DNA from: Holosporales bacterium
Lineage (GTDB): Bacteria > Pseudomonadota > Alphaproteobacteria > RUG11792
Reading direction: 5' to 3'
Length of the DNA: 55,690 nucleotides
Assembly (NCBI GenBank): GCA_031266385.1
Contig: JAISBC010000045.1
Location: 1-55,690, forward strand
Shown here: piece after piece, positions 52,575 to 55,690 of the stretch
How the letters are laid out: each line of letters opens with the position of its first letter
Numbering within the stretch: position 1 is the stretch's first letter
The notes under the pieces: generated by a model
Told to the model about the DNA's origin: nothing
The model's input: the letters and a program-made list of their open reading frames with translations, nothing else
Database searches by the model: none
Program-made: the position numbers and the translations under genes

Positions 52575-53118
52575 AAAAAGCGGCCCAACGGAAATACGGA
52601 GATATTGTTAGTCCAATGCATGGAATAAATCAAGCTACATTTTCGCAGGATATTCATTTTACTGCCCTTCCAGATCCAGCTATTGGAGGGAGCGGAGTAA
52701 CATCACAAATGACACAAGATTGAAATCATCTGATGGCGATCCATTATATTCCAACTTCAGATAAATAAAGGGTTCTCCTGAATAGCTCTATGCCTATGAA
52801 AACAATAGAGTACAATTCTGCCGCCCACCCACTTGGGAAAAAACCACAGAAGGACAGCCCATGGCGATAGGGGAATACTACGTGGCCCCCATCCCCTCAA
52901 AAGCAGAGAGTATAGTAATAGGGTAAGACATCGGGAATTCTGTAAAGACTCTAAAGGGAATTTCGAATTATATTTCCTTTATGGAATTAATGATACTTTA
53001 GTTCTCAAATTAAAAGGACTTGCAAATTACTTCCCAATAGTATAAAACAACTCGAGCAAATTTGGTAAAAGGAAGTTAGATCTATATGATGAGTTATCCG
53101 CACCCTCAGAATTAGATC
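52575..53118. other. Gene-poor gap with remnants of coding-like sequence
   Basis: No intact gene is seen in 544 bases. The plus strand has a 35-codon open frame from 52616 (MHGINQATFSQDIHF, ending in TGA at 52723). A further protein-like piece starts at an ATG at 52860 (MAIGEYYVAPIPSKAESIVIG, then an in-frame stop and more open sequence). Together with A/C-rich bias these look like the remains of an accessory gene upstream of the exported-protein gene. The rimP promoter should also lie at the left end. Confidence 0.35.
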
Positions 53119-54201
53119 ATGAGTAAAATGATGAGCAAAAAATATAAGAGAAAACAATTGTTCAGTGCAGCAAAGAAGGGAATTCTTGTAATTCTCTTGG
53201 CCATGTCTACGGTCAGTTGGGCCTCTGACCATGATGAAGATCGGAGGGGTGAAAACCCAAATGGAAATCCAATTGTCCCACTTGGTCGAATCAATGCGAC
53301 ATTGCGGGCAGCATTAGAGGCAATGCCGTGGTTCTCCTTCGAAGACCCTTTCCGGAAGGTCCGACAGTTGTTTGTCAGCCCTTACGGATTTCCAGTTGCT
53401 AGAGCTAGCATTCGATTGATTGAGCAGCAAAAGGCCGCAACACAGCCAGGCATAGATTATTATACCAGATATGGCATGGCTGCAAGATTACCTACAGATA
53501 TAGATTTTGGATTGCTGCCATCTCTCGAACGGGAAGACGCTTTAAGAGTGTGCCCATATCTCGGTGACCAATTCTTTCGAGATCTACCACCTCAATTAAA
53601 GAACTTTTTCCACATAATAACGTTTGACCCTAATGCTACCCCTGAACAAATGCAGCATTTAGTACAAGAATTAACCCCATTCGCCATCCCGAACTCCCCA
53701 CGCCAGGTTACCAGCTTCTTCCTTTTAGAAAGATACTATCAAGAAAGGGCCATAGAACACGGTCTAGCCCTTCGCATCTTCCAGAGGCACTTCATGTGGT
53801 TAAGAGCCCAATACGAAGCTGGGTGCAGACATTACGTTAGGTCGCAATTCAGACCAGAAAGTCCGTTTGGGCAGTATTTACTCGAGGTACTAGGAGAGAC
53901 TGGATCGTTCGCAGCCCCCGCAGTCATAGCTTGTAGGAGGTTGATGAGCTTAACTCCCAACTACCAACCCTTCCACGAACTATCGGAGTTAGCACGTCAT
54001 GCTGCCGAATTATTTCACATCCGCCAAGATATTCTGGAAGCACAACTCACCAATCTCGCCAGATCAGCGAATCACTATCAAGCACAAAGACCAGATCCAT
54101 ACTCCTCAAGATCACGCTACTTCCATGGAGTCCCTGACAACAACTTCAGATATCCAGGAATCCAGGTCCGAGTAGACGACGTCCATCAAGAGCATCCCTG
54201 A
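53119..54201 (+). CDS. Exported protein of unknown function (360 residues)
   Basis: A basic start (KKYKRKQLFSAAKKG) and hydrophobic core ILVILLAMSTVSWA form a signal peptide cleaved near residue 38. The mature protein is mostly helical, with repeated Arg/Phe-rich stretches such as FFLLERYYQERAIEHGLALR and a C-terminal Arg/Tyr/Pro-rich tail (PDPYSSRSRYFHGV). No enzymatic motif or known domain was recognised. Three ATGs lie within the first five codons; the first is used here. The A/C-rich coding strand resembles the giant gene and the gene at 8054. It faces the HD-domain gene tail to tail. Confidence 0.75.
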   Translation: MSKMMSKKYKRKQLFSAAKKGILVILLAMSTVSWASDHDEDRRGENPNGNPIVPLGRINATLRAALEAMPWFSFEDPFRKVRQLFVSPYGFPVARASIRLIEQQKAATQPGIDYYTRYGMAARLPTDIDFGLLPSLEREDALRVCPYLGDQFFRDLPPQLKNFFHIITFDPNATPEQMQHLVQELTPFAIPNSPRQVTSFFLLERYYQERAIEHGLALRIFQRHFMWLRAQYEAGCRHYVRSQFRPESPFGQYLLEVLGETGSFAAPAVIACRRLMSLTPNYQPFHELSELARHAAELFHIRQDILEAQLTNLARSANHYQAQRPDPYSSRSRYFHGVPDNNFRYPGIQVRVDDVHQEHP

Positions 54202-54369
54202 TAATCTTCCCCTGGAGTCCTCGCAAGTAACCCTAAGAACAGCGCCCCTCCCCCTAATCTCCCCAGGTTCACATAGCAAAATATTATTAAGAGCTGTAAG
54301 TTCCCCCAAAGAGATCAGTTCGTATTCAACGTATTCCTCTGCTATTTTTTAGGGGCTTGCTCTCGGGCT

Positions 54370-55470
54370 TTAAGAGTAACTGGATCTAATCGTATATCCC
54401 TTTTTGCACCATTTCTTCACGGATTCATAATACTCCTTAAATTCTGAGTCGATCTCTGACAGCCGGACCAGTTTTCCGTCGGTTAGCACCAGAGGATCGA
54501 TCCCCCGGAATTTCGGGCGAAATACTTCCGTTATGAAGGATGGGTCATCGACTTCTTCCTCGTGCTTATCGCAGCGAGCCAGATTAAGCTTAATGATCTC
54601 GTCATCACTGCCGAGTAATTTGTCCAGGATTAAATCATCGGTCGAATAGATATCTTCTTCGGTAATTAACCCCAATTTTATGGCTCTTTTGACGGCATTT
54701 TTCATGTGAATATTCATCATTACGTTCCATTTTGCTCCCCAGAATTCCTGTGTAAATCGCACGGAGAGGGTAGCAAATTTTTTGGCGATGGCAGGATTCG
54801 TGAAGAGCCACTTCCCATCCTTGAACTGTAAGTCATCGACGATATCACGCGCCTCTCGATAGGAGATGAACCTGAATACGAGGCCAGTATGAATGTTATA
54901 TTGAATGCGATCGGCACACATATCCGGCAATGGTTGCTCTAATCTAGTAAATTCTCCACAATCCGGGTCAATATCTTCGACCCTTATTCCTAGTTTTTTC
55001 AGGAGCGTACCGGCCTTATTCTTTAGAAAAGTAAGATGAGTTGAATCCTGGTAGCTCTTTTCTGTGTAATTCATGACCTTCTTCGCGAATAAATAATCCC
55101 CGATGTGAGAGAAGGCCGTGTGGGAAGCATCGTGCAGGAGGCCGCTGATTTGCTCGAGCCTGGAAGCTCCAGTTTTCCGAAGTAAGGCCAGAACACCGAT
55201 TGAATGATCAAACCTCGAAAAGGCCGGAAGTTTGGGGCCAAAATACCTCGGCGGACCGGACTGATCTATTTTTTTTAATCTTTGCATCACGTCGGAATTG
55301 ATGATCTCTTTTAGGACGGCATCATCCTCCAGGACGGTCACCCAGATCGAATTCGGATCCCCCTCAACGATCGTATCTTTGATGCAATTTTTGATGGCCC
55401 AGAGGGCGAAGATACTCAGTATAACCGCCCCGAAGTACGTAATTTTTCTAGAGAATAAGCTCCCTACCAT
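54370..55470 (-). CDS. Membrane-anchored HD-domain phosphohydrolase
   Basis: The 366-residue protein has one N-terminal transmembrane segment (TYFGAVILSIFALWAI, about residues 11-26). The HD domain has the metal-binding pattern SRFDHSIGVLALLRK (first His) and SGLLHDASHTAFSHIGD (HD pair and further His), plus a later aspartate in LPDMCADRIQYNI. The pattern resembles the SAMHD1/YdhJ type HD hydrolases (dNTPase or nucleotide phosphohydrolase). The substrate cannot be told from sequence. An N-terminal membrane anchor is unusual for that group. Confidence 0.8.
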   Translation of the reverse strand: MVGSLFSRKITYFGAVILSIFALWAIKNCIKDTIVEGDPNSIWVTVLEDDAVLKEIINSDVMQRLKKIDQSGPPRYFGPKLPAFSRFDHSIGVLALLRKTGASRLEQISGLLHDASHTAFSHIGDYLFAKKVMNYTEKSYQDSTHLTFLKNKAGTLLKKLGIRVEDIDPDCGEFTRLEQPLPDMCADRIQYNIHTGLVFRFISYREARDIVDDLQFKDGKWLFTNPAIAKKFATLSVRFTQEFWGAKWNVMMNIHMKNAVKRAIKLGLITEEDIYSTDDLILDKLLGSDDEIIKLNLARCDKHEEEVDDPSFITEVFRPKFRGIDPLVLTDGKLVRLSEIDSEFKEYYESVKKWCKKGYTIRSSYS

Positions 55471-55496
55471 ATATGCCCCAGTCGATCGTAAAAATT

Positions 55497-55690
55497 TTAG
55501 TGGTGATCGGCAGTGTAGTTTATTCGATCCAGCAAATCAACATTTCCCCGAGCTCGTGCATGGCCTGCACCCTTAGCACCCCACATGTCTTGCTTATGCG
55601 AAGAAAACTTATAAAATGCTCCTAAAGTTGTTTGGCCAGAGACATAAATCGTGAGCATTTCATCAGGTAGTATCGTCAACGTTTCAGACA
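55497..55690 (-). CDS. Partial gene at the right edge (C-terminus only), unknown
   Basis: An open frame enters from the right edge and ends at a TAA at 55497, giving at least 64 residues with balanced composition (includes VSGQTTLGAFYKFSS and GAGHARARGNVDLLDRI). The start is outside the window. It is 26 bases upstream of the HD-domain gene on the same strand, so the two could share an operon. No family is recognised. Confidence 0.45.
   Translation of the reverse strand, partial: SETLTILPDEMLTIYVSGQTTLGAFYKFSSHKQDMWGAKGAGHARARGNVDLLDRINYTADHH

Noticed and set aside
52833..53045. 70-codon open frame on the plus strand beginning MGKNHRRTAHG
   Set aside because: It is rich in Arg and His from a shadow frame; the neighbouring frame (from 52860) looks more protein-like, so this one is unlikely to be real.
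1..55690. CRISPR arrays, rRNA genes, transposases or integrases
   Set aside because: I looked for regularly spaced repeats, rRNA segments and transposase or integrase motifs and found none that I could support.

Overview
The window looks like a chromosomal segment of an alphaproteobacterial, probably host-associated, bacterium, most likely of the Holosporales/Rickettsiales type. That placement is inference from gene content. In its favour are a DUF2312/GapR protein, a stand-alone CarD-type regulator, a DUF2608 lipoprotein, meso-DAP peptidoglycan and LPS genes (murE, waaA, mreC, mrdA), and operons that are broken up (nuoD and nuoI lie apart, gatC without gatA/gatB, one tat gene only). No rRNA, CRISPR array, intact insertion sequence or phage is visible. 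Base composition is moderately AT-rich by eye.

Layout. 0-6.8 kb: envelope genes (partial exported protein, murE, waaA, a Fis-like regulator with mreC, a serine beta-lactamase-like hydrolase). 6.8-9.0 kb: a small accessory island with three tRNAs and a short insertion beside clpX. The last 120 bp of clpX are duplicated in direct orientation on either side of a gene for an exported protein. 9.0-13.3 kb: clpX, clpP, tig, then carD and tRNA-Arg. 13.3-18.7 kb: exported thioredoxin-like protein, mrdA, cold-shock gene, truncated MATE transporter, trmL, DUF2608 lipoprotein. 18.7-22.1 kb: decayed DNA, a TssE/gp25-like baseplate gene coupled to dnaJ, and a possible Hcp-like protein. 22.3-24.3 kb: a two-component pair whose regulator has an N-terminal HTH and a C-terminal receiver, then tRNA-Leu. 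24.3-30.8 kb: a candidate replication-origin/partition region, with a DnaA box, three parS-like sites, gatC, thrS, a radical-SAM gene, a tsaB-like gene, rimI, rsmG, parA and parB. 30.8-38.3 kb (minus strand): nuoD, rluC, pyk, acpP-fabF, and an incomplete polyamine-type ABC transporter. 38.5-44.9 kb: one 2,119-residue exported repeat protein. 44.8-52.6 kb (minus strand): rimP-nusA-infB, an LptE-like lipoprotein, tatA, gapR, lepA and a shortened nuoI-like gene. 53.1-55.7 kb: another exported protein of unknown function, an HD phosphohydrolase and a partial gene at the edge.

The core genes form ordinary housekeeping sets (Tig-ClpP-ClpX proteostasis, RimP-NusA-IF2 gene expression, ParAB-parS segregation, MurE/MrdA/MreC cell-wall growth). 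Between them sit exported proteins of unknown family with A/C-rich coding strands (8.05-8.81, 38.5-44.9 and 53.1-54.2 kb, and the Hcp-like 21.4-22.1 kb), plus the TssE-like gene. These are the best candidates for host-interaction functions. The strongest leads are the giant repeat protein, the orphan T6SS-like genes next to dnaJ, the insertion that duplicated the clpX 3' end, and the parS/oriC region.
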